From positions 1 through 40,445 of the forward strand of contig CAZFQG010000033.1 of the NCBI GenBank assembly GCA_964520785.1: a stretch of 40,445 bases of DNA. The letters run 5' to 3'. The translations under genes and the position numbers were made by a program. The notes below the pieces were generated by a model. It saw nothing but the letters and a program-made list of their open reading frames with translations, did not search any database and had not been told where the DNA came from. Shown piece after piece: positions 25,201-31,972 of the stretch; position 1 is the first letter of the stretch; every line of letters begins with the position of its first letter. Origin of the DNA: CAZFQG01 sp964520785 (GTDB taxonomy: Bacteria; Planctomycetota; Planctomycetia; Pirellulales; Thermoguttaceae).

Positions 25201-25392
25201 TCCGGGAAAGGCGACGTGGTTTTTGGATTCCACCGCCACGACCGCCTGCGTATTCGGCAGCGGCCGCGCCAATTCTTCGATTCCCCAGTCGCCCCCCACG
25301 CAGGTCCAGCCGGGCGGGGTCGCGGCCACGGCCGCGCTCACGGCGAAGGTCCAAATCGAGAGGACAAGGCATAGGGAAGTGGTACGACGCAT
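22291..25392 (-). CDS. Large exported sialidase / glycoside hydrolase-like fusion
   Basis: A 1033-residue exported protein with a signal peptide (residues 1-24, SLCLVLSIWTFAVSAAVAA) and GAAAGGAG before the ATG. Residues about 40-370 are a sialidase-like propeller with four Asp boxes (STDGGATW, SRDDGATW, SEDGGRTW, SRDGGKTW). Residues about 385-535 look like a concanavalin/LamG-like beta-sandwich (FVYRFTGRFGETPHMVGLLLDY). Residues about 548-915 resemble a glycoside hydrolase TIM barrel (IEIWWTMRMND-like strand, VDGIDLDFYRH with acidic residues at barrel ends, PILVSIRVP, AINAWAAGADAIYLFNAF). Residues about 920-1033 form a terminal beta domain. The combination suggests a multi-step enzyme on a complex glycan; substrate unknown. 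It may be supported by the nearby symporter and propeller genes. Confidence 0.82.
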   Translation of the reverse strand: MRRTTSLCLVLSIWTFAVSAAVAATPPGWTCVGGDWGIEELARPLPNTQAVVAVESKNHVAFPGICKTKGGDLVVVYRDGLTHASGKPDDGRIMAVRSTDGGATWSEPALVYDDPEYDDRNAAVSCMDDGTLCVIFDKYLDGPDGKRHHWAWMTTSRDDGATWSEPVKVSKTPNVHTRSRALDLGDGKWLIPYSESTNSPTAASFVALYDPKSGEFEEIAITPRGNRALADETSIVKTSDGRLLGLIRSNRDPQLFQVESEDGGRTWSEPKPSGIPSQFTPCEVIRLTDGRLVCAFSFRERRNERLVVSRDGGKTWDVENGIDLFDGTRDVGGDRSYPSCIQLDDETLGCVVYETKAKPEGGRVYFVRIPIDSLDPSKEPVLAQRDANAEAAFALWPEGSKRNGFVYRFTGRFGETPHMVGLLLDYKDPENYTALVYQMGVDRDRKGPTNWVKLIECKSGTQTISHPAEAKGDWFNDGNVHQLKARLVGEEWVFSIDLFDQFSVPKALGAPRGVFVSGASAAVYNVPVKEIATLEVLRAERKRLADRKRRIIFNNDGCDAVYYTDEATPQCLLERRTTNLLGKQVDTIAYCTWCSGFGYFTHATKLAAVFDTTAVAGAPDGIGFSNNKVGAFIEQGTDPLDIMIDFCKRHGMEIWWTMRMNDTHDRYGAWYSPYLYPPFKKENPGCVLKPNDPKTTGVNYAMEKVRETALAYIREVCENYDVDGIDLDFYRHLLYFPSNADLKDATAEERDMMTDLMRKVRAMTEEVGLMRGRPILVSIRVPDDVGYCNAKGFDVAKWLEEGLIDTMEVTGYVRLNPWETSVALGHKYGVPVFAGLSETRMKERGPRGSIECYRGRAINAWAAGADAIYLFNAFDPNHPLWNELGDPEMLETKDKLFTTGCRGLSTYLNQWLKDGHRFLGRDPVSPERPRRFEEGKTVCIPLTVGQEVVPKDGKTPSAEMGLCLVGIEGKDVAVAVNGTGVGEMRKLEEAEWFSWTVDPAILKKGENEITLTPPNEPAKGSAVKDVVLWIRYK

Positions 25393-25708
25393 GGGTAGGC
25401 TCCTTTCTCCGCGAAAACGCGAAAAAATGATTCCATGAGAGGGGGGTAGGTTGGGAGGGAACGGTCAACGACCGCCATGCAATCCTAATGTACCATGCCG
25501 GAGCGAAGACCGCTACCACGCTGTCGCCGCGCCCGCAAGAACCGTCATGGAAGGTCGGATCCGAATCCATCACCGCGTGGCGGTGCGCACGGAAGGCATT
25601 CCTCCGCGGGAAGAATCCCGCCGCCGGGATGGTTCGCCGGTGGGTCCCTGCACGGACGTCCAGCCGTTTTCGCGTTGCCGCGTCAACGCCGACAATGAAA
25701 AGCGGCAA

Positions 25709-25964
25709 ATGAAGGTCTTCTTCGACACGTCCGTCCTCGTAGCCGCTCAAGTCGAAAGCCATCCGGTCCACTCGCGGGCACTGGCGTGGCTCAAGAAGGT
25801 CTTGCAGGACCCGGCGGCGAAGTACTTCTCCGGCGGCGCGGTCTACGATGCGTTGGCGCCGAGCGTGGCCGCGCGGGAAAAGGGTGGAGGTGTTGCTGAC
25901 ACTGAACCACGCGAATTTCGCCCGCGTTTGGTCAGGGGAGGATTCGGTGATACGGGAGCCGTAG
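25709..25964 (+). pseudogene. PIN-domain (VapC-like toxin) remnant, internally deleted and frameshifted
   Basis: The remnant starts at ATG 25709 with a clear PIN N-terminus, MKVFFDTSVLVAAQVESHPV, holding the first catalytic Asp (D6), and RALAWLKK. Near 25799 it jumps to the C-terminal part of the family (SGGAVYDALA), skipping roughly 70-80 residues that normally carry the next acidic residues. Around 25882-25890 the frame shifts by one base: the other frame continues VEVLLTLNHANFARVWSG, the normal PIN ending, to a TAG at 25962. VapC toxins are Mg-dependent RNases paired with an antitoxin. With both a deletion and a frameshift, this copy must be inactive. Confidence 0.7.
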
Positions 25965-26096
25965 CGTTGATCGGCTCCTTGATTTGAAGAACCGCGGAGG
26001 GGGAGCGTGGCCTCTGGCCACTTTCGACGAGCAAAAAAGGTCCCGGGATGAACTTTCGCAGCAGCCCTGCCAGGCCCGATTCGCCACCGCGTTCCC

Positions 26097-26125
26097 TTGA
26101 CATTCGTTCGCCCCCAGTCAAGAAT
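26097..26125 (+). promoter_or_regulatory. Putative promoter for the propeller gene
   Basis: A perfect TTGACA (26097-26102), 17 bases, then AAGAAT (26120-26125; 4 of 6). The flanks CTTGAC and GTCAAG form an inverted repeat across the spacer. The expected start of transcription is near 26132, leaving a leader of about 55 bases. Confidence 0.4.
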
Positions 26126-26128
26126 ACC

Positions 26129-26151
26129 CTTCATACCGCGCTTCATACCGC
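26129..26151. repeat. Short tandem repeat at the presumed transcription start
   Basis: CTTCATACCGC occurs twice in direct order (26129-26139 and 26141-26151) with a 12-base period. It could be a protein-binding site or chance. Confidence 0.4.
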
Positions 26152-26185
26152 CGAGTCCCCATCCCATGACGGAGGCCCTCGACCC

Positions 26186-27439
26186 ATGAAACCCCGTTTC
26201 CAGCCATTGTCGTTTTTGTCTTTTGTCGCGATGCTCTTGGCGTGTTCCGTCGGCACGGCCGAGGAGCCCTCTTGGCCCCAATTCCACGGTCCGAATCGCG
26301 ATAATCTGTCGACCGAGACCGGGCTGCTCGACGAGTGGCCGGAGGGGGGGCCGCCACTCGCTTGGACTGTTTCGGGGATCGGGCAGGGGTATTCGACCGT
26401 CTCGATCTCCTCCGGGCGGATTTATACGGCGGGGAACATCGACCAAAAGAGCGTCGTTACGGCGATGGAGCCGGGGGGGAAGATTCTCTGGCAGGCCGTC
26501 TGCGGAGAGGCATGGCTTGAACCGTACGGCGGGACCCGCGGTACGCCCACCATCGATGGGAATCGGGTTTACTACGAAACTCCACTGGGGGACGTGGTCT
26601 GCCTCGACGCGAAGACCGGCGAGAAGATTTGGGGGGTGAACATCTTGAAACAATTCGGCGGCCGGAACATCACGTGGGGGTTGGCCGAGTCGCTCCTGAT
26701 TGACGGGGACCGCGTCATCTGCTCGCCCGGCGGGCCGGAGACGGCGATCGTGGCGCTCGACAAGCGAACCGGCGCGGTCGCGTGGAAATCGCCGAGCAGC
26801 GGCGATCTGGCGGGCTACGCGTCGCCCATTCTGGCCGAGTATCAAGGCTTGCGGATGATCATTACGCTGACGTCCAAGGCCTTGATCGGCGTGAACGCCG
26901 ACACCGGCGCGCTCCTCTGGCGGTTCGAGCACGAAACGTACGCCGACGAGAACATCATCCGACCCATCTTCCACGACGGCGAAGTCTTCATCAGCACGAT
27001 GTTCGACGCCGGCTCCGTCAAGTTGAAGGTCCATGTCCGCGACGACGAAGCCCGGGTGGAGGAAGTCTGGCGTAGCGGAGATTTGGATAACCAACACGGC
27101 GGCGTTCTCCTGATCGACGGGTATCTCTACGGCGCCTCCCGCAGGGCGAACAACGCGGGATGGATCTGCCTGGACTGGAAGACCGGGGAAAAGATGTACG
27201 CCGACCGGGGTATCGGCCGAGGGTCCCTCACGTATGCCGACGGGATGCTTTACATATTGAACGAGCAGCGGACCGTCGCGCTGGTAAAAGCCGATCCCCG
27301 CCGGCACGAGGTGGTCGATTCGTTCAAGATTCCCTCCGAAGAAGAAGGCCCCACCTGGGCCCACCCGGTGGTCTGCGGCGGCCGGTTGTACATCCGCCAC
27401 TGGGATCGGTTGTTCGTCTATGACGTGAGCGAGCGCTGA
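26186..27439 (+). CDS. PQQ-binding-like beta-propeller exported protein
   Basis: A 417-residue exported protein of the PQQ-like/BamB-like propeller superfamily. The ATG at 26186 follows GGAGG by about 10 bases and gives a signal peptide (FLSFVAMLLACSVGTA); the LLAC at 17-20 could also be a lipobox, so it may be a lipoprotein. The mature part opens with WPQFHGPNRDN, the planctomycete 'WPQFRGPxxxG' entry to this family. It continues with repeats in the style of GKILWQ, GEKIWGV, GAVAWKSP and GALLWRF, each an aromatic Trp at a blade end. Such proteins lack dehydrogenase residues in most planctomycetes and are of unknown role; binding or scaffold function is likely. The symporter is convergent with it. 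Confidence 0.85.
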   Translation: MKPRFQPLSFLSFVAMLLACSVGTAEEPSWPQFHGPNRDNLSTETGLLDEWPEGGPPLAWTVSGIGQGYSTVSISSGRIYTAGNIDQKSVVTAMEPGGKILWQAVCGEAWLEPYGGTRGTPTIDGNRVYYETPLGDVVCLDAKTGEKIWGVNILKQFGGRNITWGLAESLLIDGDRVICSPGGPETAIVALDKRTGAVAWKSPSSGDLAGYASPILAEYQGLRMIITLTSKALIGVNADTGALLWRFEHETYADENIIRPIFHDGEVFISTMFDAGSVKLKVHVRDDEARVEEVWRSGDLDNQHGGVLLIDGYLYGASRRANNAGWICLDWKTGEKMYADRGIGRGSLTYADGMLYILNEQRTVALVKADPRRHEVVDSFKIPSEEEGPTWAHPVVCGGRLYIRHWDRLFVYDVSER

Positions 27440-27573
27440 AAGGTTTGCGTGCCTTAGGGCCGTCGTGATTCCCCTTCGGTCCGATACCACTAAGCGAGCG
27501 ATGGCCAGTATGACTGGAATATCCCTCCGCGATGGTCATTTCTCGGTTCTTCTCTCGCGCATCGCCGCGCATC

Positions 27574-29214
27574 TCACCCATTGAAATATACATAAATCGT
27601 CAAGATCAACGCGAATACGGCCGCGGTATTGATGACGTCCCATTTATTCCAACTGGCGCGGACCTCGGCTTTGTCTTGGTCGGACATCGTGGCGTAGGTG
27701 AGGCCCTGGATTTGTTCGTCCTGGGGTTTCGGCGTCAGCAGACTGACGACGACGATCGTCACGACGGAGGCGGCGAAGAGGACGACGCAGAAATACAGGA
27801 AGTTCAAGGCGGCGTAGTGGTAGAGGAACGTACCAGCCAGGCCCTCCTTGTTCAGTTCGGCGACGAGACGGCCCATGCCGAGAACAAACCCGGTGATGAG
27901 CCCGGCCATGCATCCCTGGGCATTGATCCGCTTGACGAAAACGCCGAGGAAAAAGACGGCCGCGATCGGAGGAGCGATGTACGCCTGCACCGCTTGCAGG
28001 TATTCGTACAGCGTGTCGGACATCCGCGAGATCAGCGGAATCCATAACAGCCCGGAGACGACCATCACGAACGTGGCCAACCTTCCGATCCAAACGAGCC
28101 TCCGCTCCGAGGCCTCCGGATCGATCTTTTTGTAGATATCGATCGTGAAAAGAGTGGACGAAGAGTTGAACACGCTCGAAAGGGAACTCATCAAGGCCGC
28201 CAGCAGACCGGCGGCGACCAGACCGCGGAGCCCGACCGGAAGCAATTCGCGGACCAGCAGCGGAAACGCCTGGTTCGAATTGCTCGCGTCCAGAATGACG
28301 CCGTCAAGCCGCCCGGTCTTCGCCAATGCGAAGGCCAACATGCCGGGTACGATGAAGATGAACAGCGGCAGCATCTTGAGATACGCGGCGAAGATAGTCC
28401 CGCGCCGAGCTTCCTTGATATTGGCCGCGGCGAGGGTCCGCTGGACGATATACTGGTCGGTACACCAATACCACAGGCCGACGATGGGGGCGCCGATGAG
28501 CATTCCCAACCACGGAAACTTCGGATCATCGATCGGCTTCCACAGGTTGAACATCTCGGAACCGCAAACTTCGCGGAGCTGGCCCCAACCCCCGATCTTG
28601 GTCAAGCCGACGAACGTAATCGCCAGTGAACCGATGATTAGGACGATCGTCTGCAACACGTCCGTGTAGACCACCGCCCTGAGTCCTCCCAGAACCGTAT
28701 AGGCCCCGGTGACGATGACGATTCCGATCGCGCCGACCCAGAAATTGCTCACGCCGGGGATCAAATCCTCCGGAAAAAGAGTTTGAAAGACGATCCCCGA
28801 TGCGAAAAGCCCGACGGCCACCTTCGTGAAAACATAAGAAATGAGGCTGACGATCAAGAGAAACCACCGAGCGGCGGGGGAGTACCGTCTTTCGAGGAAT
28901 TCCGGCATCGTAAAGACGAGGCTCCGCGCGTAAAATGGAACCAGAATCCAACCGAGGACGAGAAGACACCAAGCGTGCAGCTCGTAGTGCGCCATGGCAA
29001 CCCCGTCCTGAGCTCCGGTTCCGGCCAAGCCCACCAAATGCTCGGAACCGATGTTCGAGGCGAAAAGCGACCCTCCAATGACGAACCACCCCATGTTTCG
29101 CCCCGCAAGAAAGTAATCCGCCGACGATTCCTGGCGCTGGCGGACGACCCACCATACGACGGCTACGAGAACCAGAAAGTAGAGGCCGACGACGACCCAA
29201 TCGAGAAACTCCAT
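27574..29214 (-). CDS. Sodium:solute symporter (SSS family, SGLT-like)
   Basis: A 546-residue inner-membrane transporter with 13-14 hydrophobic segments, from WVVVGLYFLVLVAVVWWVV to the terminal segment ending IYVYFNG. SSS signatures include YFLAGRNMGWFVIGGSLFASNIGSEHLVG at the front, and LRGLVAAGLLAALMSSLSSVFNSSSTLFTIDIY, which carries the conserved Ser-rich sodium-site helix. The ATG at 29214 is preferred over 29250 since AGGGGGG precedes it and the first membrane helix starts directly. SGLT-like members import sugars, including sialic acid or myo-inositol, with sodium. Its place beside sialidase and propeller genes suggests a monosaccharide released by them, but no substrate residue pattern was decisive. 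Confidence 0.92.
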   Translation of the reverse strand: MEFLDWVVVGLYFLVLVAVVWWVVRQRQESSADYFLAGRNMGWFVIGGSLFASNIGSEHLVGLAGTGAQDGVAMAHYELHAWCLLVLGWILVPFYARSLVFTMPEFLERRYSPAARWFLLIVSLISYVFTKVAVGLFASGIVFQTLFPEDLIPGVSNFWVGAIGIVIVTGAYTVLGGLRAVVYTDVLQTIVLIIGSLAITFVGLTKIGGWGQLREVCGSEMFNLWKPIDDPKFPWLGMLIGAPIVGLWYWCTDQYIVQRTLAAANIKEARRGTIFAAYLKMLPLFIFIVPGMLAFALAKTGRLDGVILDASNSNQAFPLLVRELLPVGLRGLVAAGLLAALMSSLSSVFNSSSTLFTIDIYKKIDPEASERRLVWIGRLATFVMVVSGLLWIPLISRMSDTLYEYLQAVQAYIAPPIAAVFFLGVFVKRINAQGCMAGLITGFVLGMGRLVAELNKEGLAGTFLYHYAALNFLYFCVVLFAASVVTIVVVSLLTPKPQDEQIQGLTYATMSDQDKAEVRASWNKWDVINTAAVFALILTIYVYFNG

Positions 29215-29553
29215 TGCAAACCCCCCTAATAGGTTAATTAAGTTCAGCACCCGGAGGGCATCCCCCGGGGTCGGCCAAGTTCGATCTCTTCTCGTGGACG
29301 CGAGACGATCAAAACGGCTACCAGTTTAACGATTCCGAGGGATTCCGGGCAAGTGCTGGTTAAGAACGTTTGGGTCGGTGAATTCCCACACCTGTAATAG
29401 CTTGATCGTTCCGATTGGGGTATTCGTCGTTCGAATCCCTCAGTATGGGGTTGGACCTCTACCGAAAATAGAATTATACTGGGTTGCTTGGCTCGGTTTC
29501 ACAGTCGATCCGTATACGGTTTTCTAATCGTTCCTCTTGAAATTTGAGACATT
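29215..29553. other. Divergent intergenic region
   Basis: About 340 bases between the symporter (minus) and the disordered RG-tailed protein (plus). No gene was recognised. A T-loop-like GTTCGAATCC near 29430 does not fit a tRNA. The right part is less GC-rich and holds a promoter candidate. Confidence 0.6.
29451..29480 (+). promoter_or_regulatory. Possible promoter for the RG-tailed protein
   Basis: TTGGAC (29451-29456), an 18-base spacer and TATACT (29475-29480; 5 of 6). The expected start of transcription is near 29487, about 65 bases before the ATG. Confidence 0.35.
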
Positions 29554-30525
29554 ATGTCTGAAGATCATTCCCAACAAGACCATTGGGGCGCACTAGCATT
29601 CAACCTCGGGGCGGCTCCGGGTCCCGACAAGGAACGCCCCAAGAAGCCGAATGACGATGTTCCCGCAGGAGATTCGTCACCGGAGGATTCGCCGGCCTCC
29701 TCCAAGGAATCCACTGATGCGTCCGCAGGCATTGGGAAGCCCGACCTGGCGAAATCGGCCCCCAAACCCCGCGAGAAGAAGGAACGCTCCCCCACCGGAT
29801 GGCTTGATTTGGCATCACAGTTGGGAATCGATGTTCCTCCGGAGCCGGAGAAACCGAAGTCGGAATCGACTAGGCCGAAGCCGGAGACTGGCAAGGCACC
29901 CCCACCCGAGACGCCGCCGAAGGCGGCAACCGGGGGCAAATCGCCGACGTACCGTGAGGACCCTCGGCTGGAAATCGCGGACGAAGTGGCCGAGATTCTC
30001 GCTGAAGCGGAGCGTGCGCCGGAGGCTCCCGAGGTCGAGGAAACGGAGGAACCGGCGGGAAAGCGGAAGCGCCGCCGCCGGCCGAAGAAGGACCGGAAGG
30101 ATGACGAGGCCGTCGCGACCCCGGAGCAGGCTGCCGTCGAACCGGTTGAGAGCCGTTCGGAGCAGACGGAGCAGGCCGAGGAAACTCAGGGGAAGACGGC
30201 GAAGAAAGAACGCGGAAAACGTCGCCGGAAGGAGAGATCCTCCTCCGACGACGAGGGGGCCGGGACGGAAGAGCGGGTGACGTCCTCGGAGCCGGCGGAT
30301 GCCGCCGCGGGGAAGGCGGCCGGTGAATCGCGCAAGGCCGGTGAACCGCGCAAGAAGGAGAAGGAGTCTTCGGATGACCAGGGAAAACGCCTTTCCCATC
30401 ACGAAATCCCAAGCTGGGAGGAGGCGATCGGATACGTCATCAAGAGCAACATGAATTCGCGCGGGAAGGGCGGGTCGCGCTCGCGCGGGGGCCGCGGGCG
30501 GAGCCGTTCCGGAAAACGCAGGTAA
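29554..30525 (+). CDS. Low-complexity charged protein with RG/RS-rich C-terminal tail
   Basis: A 323-residue protein, almost all low complexity: rich in Lys, Glu, Pro, Ser and Ala, with mixed acidic and basic stretches (KRKRRRRPKKDRKDDEA, ETEEPAGKRKRR). Two short segments look alike: KERSPTGWLDLASQLGIDVPPEPE near residue 80-100, and LGALAFNLGAAPG-like sequence at the front (WGALAFNLGAAPGPDK). A single conserved-looking motif, HEIPSWEEAIGYVIKSNM, precedes a basic Gly/Arg/Ser tail (SRGKGGSRSRGGRGRSRSGKRR). I have seen similar 'IPSWEEAI..N' plus RG tails in planctomycete proteins. The tail suggests RNA or DNA binding, inferred. It lies 33 bases before the ketosynthase-fold gene, a likely operon. 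Confidence 0.75.
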   Translation: MSEDHSQQDHWGALAFNLGAAPGPDKERPKKPNDDVPAGDSSPEDSPASSKESTDASAGIGKPDLAKSAPKPREKKERSPTGWLDLASQLGIDVPPEPEKPKSESTRPKPETGKAPPPETPPKAATGGKSPTYREDPRLEIADEVAEILAEAERAPEAPEVEETEEPAGKRKRRRRPKKDRKDDEAVATPEQAAVEPVESRSEQTEQAEETQGKTAKKERGKRRRKERSSSDDEGAGTEERVTSSEPADAAAGKAAGESRKAGEPRKKEKESSDDQGKRLSHHEIPSWEEAIGYVIKSNMNSRGKGGSRSRGGRGRSRSGKRR

Positions 30526-30558
30526 ATCGCCGATCCCTCACGGTTACCATCACGGAAT

Positions 30559-31827
30559 ATGAATCGGTCGACTGAAATCGTTATCACCGGCATGGGGATT
30601 ATCAGCCCCATCGGAATCAGCGCGGAAGCCTTCTGGGATTCGCTCCTGAAGGGGAGGAGCGGTGTTCGGCGTATCGAACTCTACGAGGAGACTCCGGACA
30701 TCCCCGTCCCCATGGGCGGCGAGGTCGCCGATTTCGATCCGAGGAAGTTGGTGAAGCCGCGGAAGAGTCTCAAGGTGATGAGCCGCGACATCCAACTCGG
30801 CTTCGTTGCCGCCGACAACGCTCGAGAGGATGCCGGTCTCGACGGTGATGCGCTCGACCGCGCGCGGGTGGGGGTGGTCTTCGGCGCCGATATGATCGCC
30901 TGCGATATCTACGAATTGGTGCCGGCATATCGAAAGTGCCTGGAGTCCGGCGCGTTCCGCATGGAAGACTGGGGAACGAAGGCTCTGCCGGAGATGTTCC
31001 CTCTTTGGATGCTTAAGTATCTGCCGAATATGCCGGCGTGCCATATCGGCATTGCCCACGACGCGCGCGGACCGAACAACTCGCTCGTCCAAGGAGAGGC
31101 ATCGAGCCTCGCCGCCCTGATCGAGGCCGTGAGGTTGATCGAACGCGGCCAGGCCGACGTGATTATCGCCGGGGGCGCCAGTTTCCGCACTCATCCGACC
31201 GTCTGGTCGTATGATCGAACGTTCGAACTCTCGCGGAGATACGACGATCCGGCCGCCGCGGTTCGGCCCTTCGACGCGAGCCGTGACGGAATGGTTCACG
31301 GAGAGGGGGCCGCCGCCTTCGTCGTCGAAGCCCGTCGCGCGGCCGAGGCACGCGGAGCGAAAATCCTCGCTCGCGTCGCCGGGTATTCCGAGGCGTTCGA
31401 ATCCAGAGTGGCGAAACGTCCGTGGACCGGCGGAGCGATTCGCGCGACGATCCGCCAGGCCTGCGAGCGCGCCGGGATATCCGGCGGAGACCTCGGATAC
31501 GTCAATGCACGCGGATTGGGTACGAAACACGACGACGCGGTTGAAGCGAAAGCGATTCGAGACACCCTGGGAGACGTTCCGGTTACGGCTTTGAAGGGGT
31601 TTTTCGGCAACCTCAGCGCCGCGTCCTCTGCGGTGGAGATAGCCGCCGATCTGATGGCATTCCGGAACGGGCGTATTCCCTACACCGTGAACTACGAAAC
31701 GCCCGATCCCGAATGCCCCGTCAACGTCGTCCGATCGTCGATGCGCGCTCTGGACAAGCCCTTGGTGATGAAGCTGAGCCAATCGGTTGCCGGTCACTCG
31801 ATCTCGGTCGTCCTCTCCGCCGACTGA
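30559..31827 (+). CDS. Ketosynthase-fold protein lacking the catalytic triad (chain-length-factor-like)
   Basis: A 422-residue protein with the full thiolase fold of FabF-type beta-ketoacyl-ACP synthases: EIVITGMGIISPIG at the front, VFGADMIACD, DVIIAGGASFR, FDASRDGMVHGEGAAAFVVE and VNARGLGTKHDDAVEAKAI. The catalytic residues are changed. The nucleophile Cys of the 'TACASG' turn is Glu (SLVQGEASSL, E180). The first His (NAHGTST in FabF) is Arg at 318. The second His (KSMTGH) is Asn at 351 in KGFFGN, while the Lys (K346) remains. It cannot perform Claisen condensation as known. Chain-length factors of type II polyketide synthases also lack the Cys but partner an active ketosynthase; none is seen here. 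Confidence 0.85.
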   Translation: MNRSTEIVITGMGIISPIGISAEAFWDSLLKGRSGVRRIELYEETPDIPVPMGGEVADFDPRKLVKPRKSLKVMSRDIQLGFVAADNAREDAGLDGDALDRARVGVVFGADMIACDIYELVPAYRKCLESGAFRMEDWGTKALPEMFPLWMLKYLPNMPACHIGIAHDARGPNNSLVQGEASSLAALIEAVRLIERGQADVIIAGGASFRTHPTVWSYDRTFELSRRYDDPAAAVRPFDASRDGMVHGEGAAAFVVEARRAAEARGAKILARVAGYSEAFESRVAKRPWTGGAIRATIRQACERAGISGGDLGYVNARGLGTKHDDAVEAKAIRDTLGDVPVTALKGFFGNLSAASSAVEIAADLMAFRNGRIPYTVNYETPDPECPVNVVRSSMRALDKPLVMKLSQSVAGHSISVVLSAD

Positions 31828-31972
31828 CGTTCGCCGCGCCGCGGCGCCCCCTCGAAAGGCTCGTACCGGTAAGGACGTCCGCGCTCCGAAAGACGCCCAT
31901 CAAAATGCGAGCCGTTCGCCGTGTCCTCGTCACGGTATTCATCTCTTTGAACAACCGCCTTCTTGAGAAACA

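Larger units (their letters stand above)
25393..26185. other. Intergenic region with PIN remnant and promoter
   Basis: Nearly 800 bases between the divergent sialidase and propeller genes. The left 300 bases hold only unrecognised short frames. The middle holds the PIN-domain remnant (25709-25964). The right end holds a promoter-like sequence and a short tandem repeat. No antitoxin gene was recognised before the PIN remnant. Confidence 0.6.

Noticed and set aside
25488..25708. Possible antitoxin gene before the PIN remnant
   Set aside because: Overlapping frames end near the PIN start, but none resembles an AbrB, RHH or HTH antitoxin.
29420..29445. GTTCGAATCC, like a tRNA T-loop
   Set aside because: The bases on either side do not pair as a T-stem and no anticodon or acceptor arm can be drawn upstream.
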